From contig JASSKH010000020.1 of NCBI GenBank assembly GCA_031763025.1, forward strand, positions 5,203,667 to 5,267,666: a stretch of DNA of 64,000 nucleotides, given 5' to 3'. This document shows positions 35,216-56,690 of this stretch, piece after piece; within the stretch, counting starts at the first letter, position 1; each line of letters begins with the position of its first letter. The notes under the pieces were generated by a model. The model was not told the origin of the DNA, did no database searches, and was given only the letters and a program-made list of their open reading frames with translations. Position numbers and translations under genes: made by a program. This stretch comes from Macrocystis pyrifera. Lineage: Eukaryota > Sar > Phaeophyceae > Laminariales > Laminariaceae.

Positions 35216-38143
35216 CTGCCGAATCCGACCAAAAAAAAAAAAAAAAACGAGGTTATCAATTTGGCTAAATATCGGCTAGGTTTCTGCGGCATTCGACATT
35301 GTATTCGGAATTCGGAACAAGATAAAACAAGGATGTCGGTATTTTTTAGTCGATCAGATTTCTCGCCCACTTGGATGTTCAGCAGTTTAATATCGTGGCC
35401 TGAAAGAAGGCGTACACTCGGAGGTGCTTGTAGTTTCCGCGGAAGTTGACAGTCATGGACGGCGTTCCTCGCCGCGGTGTCAATCCTGCGAAATCCGAAA
35501 AAAAAAAAAAAAAAAAAAAAGTCGGAAAATCGTCCGTTTCTTTCATTTTCAACGTTTTGAGTTTTGATTTTTATGCCTTTCTTCGATATTTTCTTCATTT
35601 ATTTATTCGTTTGGTTCTTTTTGTTTATGTGTCTATTACGGGGGACCGTAGTAAATAGGACCTACGGTACACACAAAAACCTATAAATTTCCCTGTTTGT
35701 ACTATTAAATAACAATATTTGGTCCCTTTTACTTACTATGGTTCCCCGTGATAGTTCTTTTTTTTCTTTTTCTGTTCGTTTCTCTCTCTCTCTCGTTGTG
35801 TCTGGGTTGCTGGCGTGCGTGCGTTGTGCTTCTCGTGTCAAGTACGATGGCATGGCATTTCAATGTCTGCTCTCCTCTCTGCATTACCTCTGTGTCTCTG
35901 TCTTGTAGTTTGGTGATCACAGAGCTTGTACCTCTCTCAGGAATGAAAAATCGGCACGGACTCGGGGTGTGCTGGACGCCGACGGATAGAAAGAAAGAAC
36001 GGTTCAAACCGAAGAGGTCAGGAGACATGGCAACCAACGCAAAAACTGCGCGTTGTCAAGGGTGTATTAAGGGCCGAGTGTTCCACACCAAAAACCTAGT
36101 AATTCGGTGCCAGTCAAGGCATGTCAACCTTGCTGTCTGTCAAGGGGTGAAACTGCTGCCTCCTGACCTACTTCAAGGTCTCAACGTCTCAACCCTCTCA
36201 CCCTCTTATAGGCGGACTCCAGAGGGGAAAGTTGACGACCAAAAGCGACTACGGTTGCAGCAAACGCCGCCCACCGCGTGATTGGTGGATGATTCAAATT
36301 GGACACCTCAACGAGTCGTACAGCACGGGGCGCAAGCAAAATGATCTTGCTTGCCCGCACCACTGCTTGCTGGGCGCTCACGCCGCTGGTGGGCGATCGA
36401 TAACGCCAGGTTCGTCCTTGTTCTGATCGGCATCTCCGGGTCTCAAAAGGAGTCTAATGTGGATTGAAGAAGACACAACGAACACACGCTGGACAGATCT
36501 TCATCATCGTACAGATCAAGGACCACAAAGATCGTTGCCACGGATCTTAGCGTAATCTGTAACGGTACAAGTTTCCAGTCGGCTGATCGACGGGGTTTCG
36601 ATGATAGGTACGTACATTATACATGTATCTGCAGCGACGGTACGCATGGTATTCGTACGCTGCTGCCGCTCCCGCTGCTGCTGCTGCTGCTGCTGCTGTC
36701 TGCTGCTGCTGTCTGCTGCTGCCGCTGCCGCTGTCTGCTACTGCCGTAATAACCTGATCACCGCGCCTCACGCTGGGCTTGGAGCGCGCGGTTTCTGTTT
36801 TTTCGTACGGAAATATCAAGCCGTGGATAAGGCTGTCGCGTCCCACGCGAGACCTCCAGACTAAAATCCACCGACGGGCTTAGACCTTGGCATGCTTTAC
36901 TCCCTGTCCATTTCAGTTCAGCTTATTGCATCCTGACGCGTGGTCTATGAGGCGAGGTCTCGGCGGCGGCGGCGGCGGTGGTGATATATTGCGCTATTAC
37001 GGGGGTCCATAGTTAACAGGACCTATGGCATACATAAAAACCTATATATTTAGGTATTTCTACTAACAATATTTGGTCCTGTTTACTATGGTCCCCCGTA
37101 ATACGAGAATGCTACATATTTTCCGCAGTAGCAGACGAACAGTAGTGCGTCACCGTCACCGGGACCCGCGCGCAGAGAGAGCAACCCTCGGCGCGCTACG
37201 AGATTAAAGCCGGCAGGAAAAAACAGGTCGAAAACTCGGTTCTTTTTACGACAGAAATGAGGCTGTTTCCTATGCCATTCAGATTTCGAGCTTGAGATTT
37301 TGCCCCGATCGCATTTTCAGCTGTGTTGTCTTCACACTAAATCGTCCTTTCTGCCCAGCTTCATCAGTACATCCAGTGTCCGTCCTCATTCCATATCCTA
37401 GAGAGACAGGAATTCTGCAGTCACAGACTGAGACAGCGAGAAAAGCCCGAGAGCAAAAAAAAAATAAAAATAATTGCAAATTCATGGGTAAAGCAAGTGA
37501 AACGCCAGGGTACCGGGTACGAGAACGCAACAACACAAGCAAGACCAGGAAACACGAAAAATACAATAAAAATCCTGAAACGAAACAGAATACAAATGAC
37601 GCAAGGAGATCAGAAAGGCTGCTGCGAGACTGAAACCATACTTACTACTAAGGGCCGTTCTAATCGAAGCGTCAAAATTTCCAAATTTTCCAAATTCTTG
37701 ATCTAGATTTCCTGAAAAATGCGATGGGCATTCTTATCGAGGGCGGAGTTGTTTTTGTCGTGATTTTCCATATTTTTTTTAAAACGACCCCCACTCCCAC
37801 ACAACACCAGCCGGCACTCTCGTCGTCACAGAGCAAGCATGAGCCAATCAACCCCAAGGCCACAGAGGAAAGCACCTAGGCCATGTAGGTTTATGCAACC
37901 TAGCGATAACAGCGATGACAGGGCCACCGCGGGCCCAAGCCGGGCGGTGATGCCTGGTTTTTCAGGTAGAACCAGCGGGGCGAGTTTGGCGCCAAGCAGT
38001 AGAAGTGAACACGACAGCAGTAACAACAGCTACGCAAGAACGAGCAACTCGGTAGCATGCCCACCTCTGGGGAAGGAGGAGGAAAAAGTGGGCCAGGATA
38101 TGCTGTCGGGCGGCGGTGCTGGGAGTGCGGGGAGCTTGGCCGA

Positions 38144-38175
<32 letters not shown>

Positions 38176-38199
38176 GTACAGCAGCAGCAGCAGTACAGC

Positions 38200-38235
<36 letters not shown>

Positions 38236-41151
38236 ACAGCAGTTGGGAGGATCGACGGGCCGGGAGTAGAGATATACTACGTGGGTTTTTCGATCGCAAT
38301 CAAGCAACAGCAACAGAAAGGATACTGGTGCACACCGTTACCAGCTTCAAAATCGTTCACTGCAGCAGCAGTACTCGTCCCATGTCCCGGTTTGCCACGG
38401 ATAATTGCTCTTGTATTGGCAAGCTAGATTTCTGTTGTAAAGCTGCTGCACATGCAGCTGCTAGAGCAGGTTCATTATTGCTGCTGCTAGCCACGTACGG
38501 GTTCTAACGCTGCTGTCGTACGAGTAGAGCTGGGTTCGAGCGACAGCGCGAAGGTTACACACAACTCACACACACCTGGTATACAGAAACGGGGTTTCAT
38601 ACCACGTGTACGTGTATCAGGTTTCACGACTTCTAGCTTTGCCGCACAACGTTTCACAGTGTCAGGTGGCGTGCAAGGTGCTCGTAGTGCGTCCAGATTG
38701 TATACAGCACCAGTTGCGGTGCAAGATACCAGAGGCACCCAAACTACTACACACGGAGACTATGCTAGATGAAAGTCGACCCAAGACAGCGATAACGACG
38801 ATAACTGAGAGGTGAGCAAGAAGTGGCGCCAGCGCGCTACAAGGAAAGCACAACACACACACGAAACAGTCGTATCACGCTCACGTCCATAGTGCTCGTC
38901 TTTTTCAAGGACTGGGCGGAGCAAGTCGGCGAGCTTCGCGAAACTCTCTTCAGGCATCCGAAAAGTCCTCCGGAAAGCTTTCCGGCGACGGAGGTCTTCC
39001 CTCAACTCTGCCCACGAGAGCCGGTACGGCTCATCGATCGGCGATCGTCTCTTGGGAACATGTGGTGTAGCTCCTGCTGTCATGAACATGCCCAGCACGA
39101 CGAGAGCAGCAGCGTCGTCGTGCTGGATCGCCTTCAGCATGTTTCTGCGCCTCGCTTCTGGAAAATTATAGGGGTTGAATCGTTGTCTCGTACGACTCAA
39201 TGACGAGTCCTCCGGAGACCCGGACCGCTTCCTTCCACCTTCCATAACATGTGACCTCCCTGGCCAACGTCTCAAGCTACCCGCTTGTCCCAGCGTCGAG
39301 CGACGGCGCGGGTTGGAACACTGCCTCGAATATCGTGAAAATCGTGAAAGGTGTGATTGGTTTTCCAAAATTTGGAACGGGAACACTTCGTGATTTTTCA
39401 GGGGCTGAAGAATTTCCAAAATTACGACAGAACGCCTCCGTATCTTTATACAGATTTCCAATATTTGGAAAATTTGGAAAAAAAAAAAGACATCGATTAG
39501 AACGGCCCTAATACGCATTACGTACTCAAGAAGGACGGATTGCTGCACGGACGAAGCAACAAGAGCTGTGTGGATTTCGTAAATCGAAACAATCTTCCTA
39601 CTCGTATGCCGAAAAATCGGATATATTGTGCGTGCAGAGATTCGAGCAAACGCCGAGACCAACTGCTGCTGTTTTGTGGTCCGGCGCCGCGAAGAGACGC
39701 GCTGGGTGCGCTGCACTGCGCGTAGGACCCAAGGAGTCCGAGCAAACGCTGGCAGCCTTTGGTCTGGGGGCGAAGAGACGTGCCGACTGCGCTTCGTAGC
39801 GTCAAGTTGGTTTGGTATCTTGTAGTTTGCAATGTGACTGACTGCTGCTGCTGCTGCTGCTGCTGCTGTGCGAGTCTACGAGTACGTATCCCCGCCGAGT
39901 GCGCTTCTCTTGGTCTCTAGGCCCGAGCCCGCGCGAGCCGACTGTAGTCTGGCCACGAAGAGACGCGCCGCCCGCCGACCGCGCGTCGGGCGCGAAGCAA
40001 CGTCATTACTCTGCACAGCTGCTGTGTCACCATTCAACAACAATCGATATTTCTGCTGCTCCTTGCTGTCGTGAATAACATCTTGAGTTTAGAGACCATG
40101 CCATTTTTCGATTAGAAAATCTGATTACCCAAGTCGTCGGATTTTTGGGCCAAAATCTGATGGCTTGGGCCAGCGGATTCTCTAATTTAAAAAAATCCCA
40201 GAAGATTTTGCATTTTCGGACTGCATATAAGCAAGCAGATGCTTTTCATTTCTGGGATCGAAAAATACAATTCTGAAGCTCCAAATCGAACAGCATAGGA
40301 AACAGCCTGACGTCTACTATCCGGTTTTCGGTTTTTCGAAAATGCCATGCCGTGCCCATCTCAGTCATGACGCGCGAACAGCCCTGGATTTTTGCCTCTG
40401 GCTGCACGTACCAAAGATGCCCAGCAGGAGGCATGTCAAGCAAGGCAAAACGTGCGCTGTCAAGGGTTTACGGCCGGTTGTTCCATACTAAAACATAATG
40501 ACCTGGTGTCGGTCACGGTATGTCAAGGCAACGTTACTGCTGTCTGTCAAGGGGTGAAAGTGCTGTCTCCTGGCATCTTTGGCACTCACAGCCATCGGCC
40601 TGGGATAAGGGGGGCAGGTAGGCCCTGCCGACGGCAAACTATACAGCTGCATATTGGTACCCAATGTCGGTTTGGAGGGTGCCGGTCTCAGGTCCAGGTG
40701 GGTGCCGTCAGCAGCAGCAGCAGGAGCAGCAGCAGCACTATCACAAGCTGAGGTTGGCATTTACGACTGATATACGATTGCACAGCACGTCGTACGTCTA
40801 AGCATTGGAATAGGTCCCCGTCTTCATGTACCTGTGATCCTTCATCAGAAAGTAGGACACCATCTCCGTCTGTTCGGTGGTGACCGTTGTCTCCGTTTTG
40901 GTCCTCTTCGCGGCCCGCGCGCTGGCCTTCGCCGCCCCCGCCCCGACGATCATCCCCTCCACTCCGTCCGTCGACGCCTTCCCGTTGAGCTTGGTCTCCA
41001 TGGTCGTGAGCACGGTCTCCTGGATACCTCTCGTCTTCATCTTGCACTCCTGCTCTACCCAGTACGACACCTTGTAGTCGCTGTTGTTGGCCACCTTTAC
41101 GCAAGACTCGTTCCAGAACCAGATAGACTCCTGCTGAGACGGCTCGCCCAT
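35020..41151 (-). CDS. Two-exon gene, 171-residue protein of unknown function
   Basis: Exon 1 is 41151-40832, the intron 40831-35216 (AG|GTACATG .. GGATTCGGCAG, phase 2), exon 2 35215-35020. Exon 1 reads MGEPSQQESIWFWNESCVKV, then NNSDYKVSYWVEQECKMKTR, an Ala/Gly/Lys-rich stretch (MIVGAGAAKASARAAKRTK) and TEMVSYFLMKDHR. Exon 2 reads TPTTTVNFPENCKNLRVYAF then FQAKDGTWKSYKDKVYSVGG and ends NVNIKPYL. The two halves look alike: a Cys, then KVSYWV or LRVYAFF, so it may be a duplicated small beta-rich domain. There is no signal peptide. The splice join is supported by phase and motif; without it exon 1 would end as a 117-residue frame. Family not recognised. The intron carries the Harbinger element and a partial exon 2 duplicate. 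Confidence 0.55.
35400..35520 (-). pseudogene. Partial duplicate of exon 2
   Basis: On the minus strand a T tract, TTTCGCAG and GATTGACACCGCGGCGAGG repeat the acceptor and first bases of the real exon. The copy reads on as TVNFRGNYKHLRVYAFFQA and then stops matching. One extra base near its start breaks the frame. It lies about 185 bp upstream of the real exon in the gene's direction. Confidence 0.7.
35636..35751. mobile_element. MITE M1, copy 7
   Basis: TTACGGGGGACCGTAG to TGGTTCCCCGTGA, flanked by TA, with small inserts that make it 116 bp. Confidence 0.7.
36045..36155 (+). repeat. GTCAAGGG-ended repeat, copy 1
   Basis: GCGTTGTCAAGGGTGTATTA at the left and GTCTGTCAAGGGGTGAAAC at the right, with CGGTGCCAGTCAAGGCATGT between. 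Other copies lie at 40440-40565 and, inverted, at 56525-56690. Confidence 0.5.
36661..36740 (+). repeat. CTG-rich microsatellite
   Basis: Interrupted CTG tract with TGCCGCTGCCG variants. Confidence 0.85.
36997..37101. mobile_element. MITE M1, copy 8
   Basis: 105 bp, TTACGGGGGTCCATAG to TGGTCCCCCGTAA, TA on both sides. It shares the GTTAACAGGACC arm with the nested copy at 29633. Confidence 0.75.
38140..38250 (+). repeat. CAG-rich microsatellite in the Harbinger element
   Basis: CAG units with TACAGCAGCAG interruptions. Long open frames over it on plus (about 37839-38507) and minus follow from the triplet repeat. Confidence 0.85.
38760..39245 (-). pseudogene. Truncated PIF/Harbinger transposase
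   Basis: ATG at 39245 starts MEGGRKRSGSPEDSSLSRTR. The key stretch is AELREDLRRRKAFRRTFRMP followed by EESFAKLADLLRPVLEKDE, the conserved region ahead of the catalytic domain in PIF/Harbinger transposases. After about residue 130 the frame continues without similarity and ends at 38760. None of the DDE motifs is visible in any frame down to 37652, so the element cannot move by itself. Confidence 0.7.
39575..40307. mobile_element. Left-truncated Harbinger-type MITE, family H2
   Basis: The inner sequence (AGATTCGAGCAAACGCCGAG, GCGCTGGGTGCGCTGC, TAGTCTGGCCACGAAGAG) and right end CAGCATAGGAAACAGCC match the elements at 55423 and 61125. TGA follows at 40308. The left end is missing; similarity starts near 39575, just past the border of the Harbinger element. 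Confidence 0.6.
40440..40565 (+). repeat. GTCAAGGG-ended repeat, copy 2
   Basis: GCGCTGTCAAGGGTTTACGG and CTGTCTGTCAAGGGGTGAAA as in the copy at 36045. It lies just downstream of the end of exon 1 of the two-exon gene. Confidence 0.5.
40832..41151 (-). CDS. Exon 1 of the two-exon gene
   Basis: ATG at 41151. The frame has protein-like composition with many charged and aromatic residues. The donor CACAG|GTACATG is followed in the unspliced frame by ten further residues and a TAG at 40798. Confidence 0.65.
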
Positions 41152-42254
41152 GGCCGCTGCAGGGTAGAGTACTGATACGTGTTACGTTGGCTGCGCGGTG
41201 TTCGTCGGGCATGCCACGACGTCAAGCACAACGCGCAAAACGGGAGCGGCGCGGGAGGGTAGCGCGGAGCATCCGATTTCTCGATTTTCGTGTTCGTGGT
41301 TCGGGGGTTTCCATTACAAGCCTGAGAGCGTTTTTGGGGGAGGAATTACGTTTGTTTACCCCCCTGATGGATCTTGTTGTCTGCACCCTGTTTGCGAGAC
41401 ATGAAGACGGCGGGCCGCTGCATATACTGCTTGTATATGCTACTCGTACGAGCTGGATTGCCCACAAAACGAAATGTGGATGCATGGATTGGGGAAAGGG
41501 GTTTTCCGACGCGGTTTTCACGAATGTCTTAACCTGAGAGTTTGGCACGTGATTTGTATGAGCATATGAAAAAAAAAAACATCCCCTACACTGCAGAAAT
41601 TTCCAAGTTCTTTTTTTTACAGAGTTTTTTTACTCATTAATAATGAACGTGGGTTTTTCCAAGAAAAAAAAAGCCCCTCTTAACGGCTCGGATACGAGGG
41701 TATAGGGTGCCTTTTGTTTTGAGTTTCTCTGTATGTATGTGTGTGTATGACATTTTGTGTGTGTTTCAACATTTTTTTGGGCCACGTTTGATCACCGCGC
41801 TCAAAACGCACACGGCACCAATTAATTCCACAGTAGTATAGTCCCGGCGGGCTCTGTGCACGCACACACACAGAAACGAACCCTTCTCGTGCTGCTGGTG
41901 CGGTGGTGAGTCGTTCACAATTGGTCGAGCTAGGTGCGGCAACGTGTGCAGGCACATGATTGTGCTGGGCCATGTTGAAAAAACAAAGAACCACACACAC
42001 CACACGACAACACCGTAAAATATTATAACTGTTTTTGCTTTTTGAGTTATCTACCTACCCAACGAAACCCAGCTCTTAGACTACGTGTACGAGTATACTC
42101 GTAGGCAGACTGTGCCTGTGTCCACAGCAACGAGCGTTCGGGCCATGGCATGTCCCCGAGACATGCTGCAGGTGGTATTATCAGGCCCACCCTCCTACTA
42201 ATGTAATACGGAAATATTTGTTTGCGGTTAATAGGTGGCGTAAAAATTAAAGAA

Positions 42255-42315
42255 AGCAAAAAATCTGCAGTTGTTTGTGCGTATCGTAGGTCCTATTTAC
42301 TATGGTCCCCCGTAG
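42255..42315. mobile_element. MITE M1, right half only
   Basis: GTAGGTCCTATTTACTATGG then CCCCCGTAG and TAG. The left half is lost. Confidence 0.6.
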
Positions 42316-42891
42316 TAGCGATCAGAGCAAACCTCGCGCCTCCGGGGGGACGAGAGTTCAGGCATCAGAACGGTATACACATTCTCAGCACGTTTGGGTT
42401 TTCGGGGGGGGGGGTGGTTATTCTGTGGTGCGCGCTTCAGCAGCAAATTTGTAAGGGGCGAAGAACTAGACTAATATATCAGGTGCCGGCCGTGCGGTCA
42501 TAAAAAAACGGTTTTGCTTTTTCGATCCGGCTATTTTGAGGTCGCGTTTAGTTCTGAACGCGCTGAAGAGCATCTCCGCGCCAAAAAAAAAGGCGCTAAC
42601 TGCCCAGCGTTTTTGTGCCTTTCAGTACGCAACGAGGTACGATTTCAAAATTCTGACTTCAGATTCGTGTTCCCCACCCCAATTTGGACCCACCCTGAGT
42701 TTTCCAGGAAAAAATAAAGAGAGGGGATTTTCCAGTACTGCCCCCTCTTTTTTTCGTGTAAGGAGTATTGCCGTACCGAGGAGATAAAGCCCGTTGAAAC
42801 CCGGACATTAACATCGTATTCGTTTTCAAATCTCGACGCCCATAAGAAAGGCGGCAACCGTGAGCGCAGCATTTTCTTTCACTTCTTAGTA

Positions 42892-42997
42892 TTACGGGGG
42901 GGGCATAGTTAATAGGACAAAATATTGTTAGCAAAAATATGTAAATATAAAGGTTTTTATGTGTACCATAGGTCCTATTAACTATGGACCCCTGAAA
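42892..42997. mobile_element. MITE M1, copy at 42892
   Basis: TTACGGGGGGGGCATAG to TGGACCCCTGAAA, flanked by TA. Confidence 0.7.
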
Positions 42998-43059
42998 TAG
43001 GAGACTTTTCATCACCACCCCCACCCCCCTGGCGAATCCCATATCGCTTGATTGCGGAA

Positions 43060-43312
43060 GGCGTCTAAATGTGCTTTCTGAATGACGCGGCTTCTTAACC
43101 CAGAATCGTCGGAATGCCATTCTTTTTTCGAAAAAAAAAAAAAAAACCATTTTTTGGTAGATATAGGCCTTGAGAATATTAATAGTCATTGGGGTTGCGC
43201 TTTTATCTTTGTTGAAGTCAGTTTTTCGGTGGCTTACTAATGAATGACTTGTTGACAATATAGAGCTCCTAAAGCGAGGAGCCTCAGAAAGAAAATGGTG
43301 CACCTCTCGACT
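43060..43312 (+). repeat. M2 repeat, copy at 43060
   Basis: Starts AAGGCGTCTAAATGTGCTTT, then CTTCTTAACCCAGAATCGTC and GAGCTCCTAAAGCGAGGAGC, ends GTGCACCTCTCGACTGC. A run of A near 43130 extends it. Confidence 0.55.
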
Positions 43313-44204
43313 GCTTGTAGCATGGTCGCGAGAATGCAGGAAGACTACAACTCCAAACATAGAAAACAAACTATTAATACGTACGGACGAGAGTGCTGCG
43401 AAGAGAGTGTTGAGTCCACACAGGGCATGGCGATCGTTTTCCAAGCGCGCTCGTTCTTATCGGCCACAACGGCAAGGGTGCGTAAGCCGAGTCGAACATA
43501 CACATTTATATTTTCGGAAGGCAGGCTCCCTCTCTCTCTACCGGATGTTTGTTCGGTATTGGCAAACCTTCCCCTTGTGGAAAAATTGAGCGCTCAAAAT
43601 CGATCGCACTTCAGTGCGAACTCAACGCCCCCCTTAAGGTTAGGTTCCAGAACGCCTCCAAAAAACTTCGAACACGACGAACGGTAAACAACAAAAAACA
43701 TGCAAATAGGACACCGCCGTTTTGCATGAGCTTTGCAGAGCATCACCACCACCATCACCACCACCACAGCGCGCAAAAAAAAAACGCCCAAATCGTAAAA
43801 AAAAAAACACACACACACGCACAAACACACAAAACACGCCTCGTTTTCGACTACAATCAAAGAGTCTCAGACGCAGCGAAGATGCTGGACACAAGTGCTT
43901 CGGGGCACCCAATTGCCTCTACACGTTGCAGGTCTTCGTGAGCCGACGGTAGTGCGATCCCAATTTCCACCACCACACTGCGCAAGCAGAAACGAGATAC
44001 CGGTACCAGACATTTTACAGGGTCAACTGCTACGATTTGTACTACTACTGAAAGCCAGGCAGGTGCTGTGGCATACAGCGACGAAACGGTTCGCGGGGAA
44101 GTCGGAGCCACGATGAACACATGCCTAGGACAAACTCAAAACGCCGTCGCCGGTTCGGTTCTCATGAGCCAACGCCATGCCTCGCCACAACTATACGTCC
44201 GAGT

Positions 44205-44292
44205 GTACCACTCGGGGCGGAAATATAAGAACCGTTTATACACTAATATGAATACCAAGCGGTCCTTATACACACGGCCAGAGGGGTATGTG
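44205..44292. repeat. Short inverted-ended repeat with GGGCGGAAATATAAG
   Basis: CACTCGGGGCGGAAATATAA at the left and GGTCCTTATACACACGGCCA at the right, around ACTAATATGAATACC. Related copies: 6495-6580 and 56330-56420. About 90 bp, no coding. Confidence 0.5.
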
Positions 44293-44804
44293 AGTACCTG
44301 CAATGTCATTAAACCTGCTACGTAGCACTTAAAGACAGGTTCAAAATGCTGCTCCGCGACGCGCTATTATACACAGCAAAGAGCAAACCACGCACACGAG
44401 CCGTCGTGCACAAGCAGCTTGCTTGAGTGTGTATATACAATGGTATCACACGATCAGGTACTGAAAATTCTGGAATTTGTGTCGCTCGAAACCAGTACAC
44501 TGGTCCTGACCAGCATACTGACCACCGACACAGCCAGTCTTCCCTGCTCTGCGAAGCGCTATGACACACAGCGAATAACAACCCCCCACACAAGCCGACG
44601 TGCACACGCAGCTTGCTCGAGTGTATGTACAATGGTATCCCACGGTCAGGCGCTAAAGATTCTGGAACTTGTGTCGCTCGAAACCAGCAGACTGGACCCT
44701 GTCCAGTATACTGACCACCGACGCAGCCAGTACTCTACACACTGCCTGAAAGTCGCCAGTACTGTAGCCTCTGCTGCTGCAGGAGCGTTTTTCTCGTGTC
44801 TCTT

Positions 44805-55124
<10,320 letters not shown>

Positions 55125-55422
55125 CTGCAAACCCCTTATAAATAGTAGCGCCGCAAAACAAACGTATACATCCATATATGTACGTGCATTTGTACGTCGT
55201 ACATACACACGTTGCAAAATCGGAAACCCACCTGTGAGATACCGTACAGCACCCAAGATGAACACACACACATCATCTCGGACGATTTTCGAAGCTGGGT
55301 TTCTAGAGAATGGGGAGGGAGGGCGTACTGAGTACGACGAGCGGTGCGCCTATCTATGCAACCAACCTTCTCGACGAAATATTTCCGAAGCCATCATTTT
55401 CGTAGTGCGTGCCCCCCCTTAA

Positions 55423-56210
55423 GGCCGTTTCCTATGCGGTTCGATCTTCGAGCTTCAGATTTTGACCCGAGCGCATTTTTAGATGTGACCTGGCAAATCG
55501 AAACAGTCGTCCTATGCGGATAAGTCCTATATATTACGCGTGCTGAGATTCGAGCAAACGCCAAGAACACCTGCTTTTGTTGTGGTCTGGCGCCGCGAAG
55601 AGACACGCTGGGTGCGCTGCCCTGCGCGTAGGACCCAAGCGTGCGAGCCAAGGCTGACCGCCTATGGTCTGGCGGCGAAGAGACGTGGCGCGTGTGCTAG
55701 AGTCAACCTGTATTGGTATTTTGTGTCTCAAAATGTGTCTGACTGTTGCTGCTGCTGCTGCTGCCGCTGTACAGCAGCGTAGTCTACGAGTACGTATCCA
55801 TGGAGAAGTGCACGCCGAGTGCGCTTGTCTTGGTCTCTTGGCCCGAGCCCGCGCCAACCGACTGTAGTCTGGCCACGGAGGGACGCGCCGCCCGCCGACC
55901 GCGCGTCGGGCGCGAAGCAACGTCGCTATACAGCTGTGTCACCATCCAACTCATCGATCGTTCTGCTGCTGTTTGCTGTCGTGAATAACATCTTGAATTT
56001 AGAGAGCATGCCATTTTTCGATTTGAAAATCTGATGACCCAGGTCGTCGGCTTTTGGGCCAAAATCCGACGACTTGGGTCATCGGATTCTCAAAATCGAA
56101 AAAAATCCGGTCGGATTTTGCATATTTGGACTGCATAAGCAGGGTCATTCATTTTTGAGATCGAAAAATACAAATCTGAAGCTCGAAATCGAACCGCATA
56201 GGAAACACCC
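55423..56210. mobile_element. Harbinger-type MITE, family H2, 788 bp
   Basis: Starts GGCCGTTTCCTATGCGGTTC and ends with the inverse CCGCATAGGAAACACCC, flanked by TAA on both sides (55420-55422 and 56211-56213). Inner marks: GAGATTCGAGCAAACGCCAA, a CTG tract near 55745, GACCGCGCGTCGGGCGCGAA and CATGCCATTTTTCGATTTGA. No transposase. The ends resemble the GGGCCGTT ends of the element at 37652. Confidence 0.75.
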
Positions 56211-56329
56211 TAAGGCATGTTTTTGGAGGAAACCGGGTCTGAAATTCGTCCCCCAGGGGGGTGTGATATCTTATCACCGAGTGTGATAGTGTTATACGGT
56301 AGGTCGGCGAACTCACTCAGCTACTGCTA

Positions 56330-56420
56330 TACTCGTATACTCTGGGCGAAAATACAAGTACAGGTTGGTATTGATACTAATATAAAAACGGTGCTTATAT
56401 TTCCGCCCACCAAAGTGGCA
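56330..56420. repeat. Short inverted-ended repeat, third copy
   Basis: ATACTCTGGGCGAAAATACA and GCTTATATTTCCGCCCACCA around ACTAATATAAAAACGG, as at 44205. Confidence 0.45.
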
Positions 56421-56524
56421 CGAGAAAAGAATAATTGCCTCCTGTAAGTACATATATAGAGGGCTCACGAGATGCAGCAGTCGTAGCGACAAAACCAAAA
56501 ACATGACGATGATGATCAATGATG

Positions 56525-56690
56525 TGAGCAGACAGAATTTTCACCCCTTGACAGGCAGCAACTTTGCCCTTGACATGCCTTGATTAACACCAGAAAAACT
56601 ACTACTACAAGGTACCAGGCACGTAGGTTACACATTGTCGCAAACTCGGTCCTACACCCTTGACCGCGCACGTTTTTTTTTGGCTTTCGC
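56525..56690 (-). repeat. GTCAAGGG-ended repeat, inverted copy
   Basis: TTTTCACCCCTTGACAGGCA at the left and CTACACCCTTGACCGCGCAC at the right; the reverse complement matches 36045 and 40440. Confidence 0.5.

Larger units (their letters stand above)
37652..39508. mobile_element. PIF/Harbinger-type element, 1857 bp
   Basis: The ends are inverted: GGGCCGTTCTAATCG at 37652 and CGATTAGAACGGCCC ending at 39508. They are followed inward on both sides by TTTCCAAATTTTCCAAAT-like sequence. The flanks are TAA (37649-37651) and TAA (39509-39511), the 3-bp target typical of PIF/Harbinger. On the minus strand it holds the N-terminal part of a Harbinger transposase; the DDE catalytic part is not found. 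A CAG/CTG tract lies at 38140-38250. It sits in the intron of the two-exon gene. Confidence 0.8.
41152..44804. other. Intergenic region between two minus-strand genes
   Basis: It should contain the promoter of the two-exon gene near 41152 and the 3' end of the ribonuclease gene near 44804, but I see no clear TATA box or poly(A) signal. Contents: two M1 MITEs, one M2 repeat and a repeat with GGGCGGAAATATAAG ends. A coding-like plus-strand piece near 43864-43932 (VSDAAKMLDTSASGHPIAS) is too short to accept. Confidence 0.4.

Noticed and set aside
37839..38507. Plus-strand frame of 222 codons in the Harbinger element
   Set aside because: Half of it is poly-Ser from the CAG tract and the rest has no known domain; kept only as part of the element.
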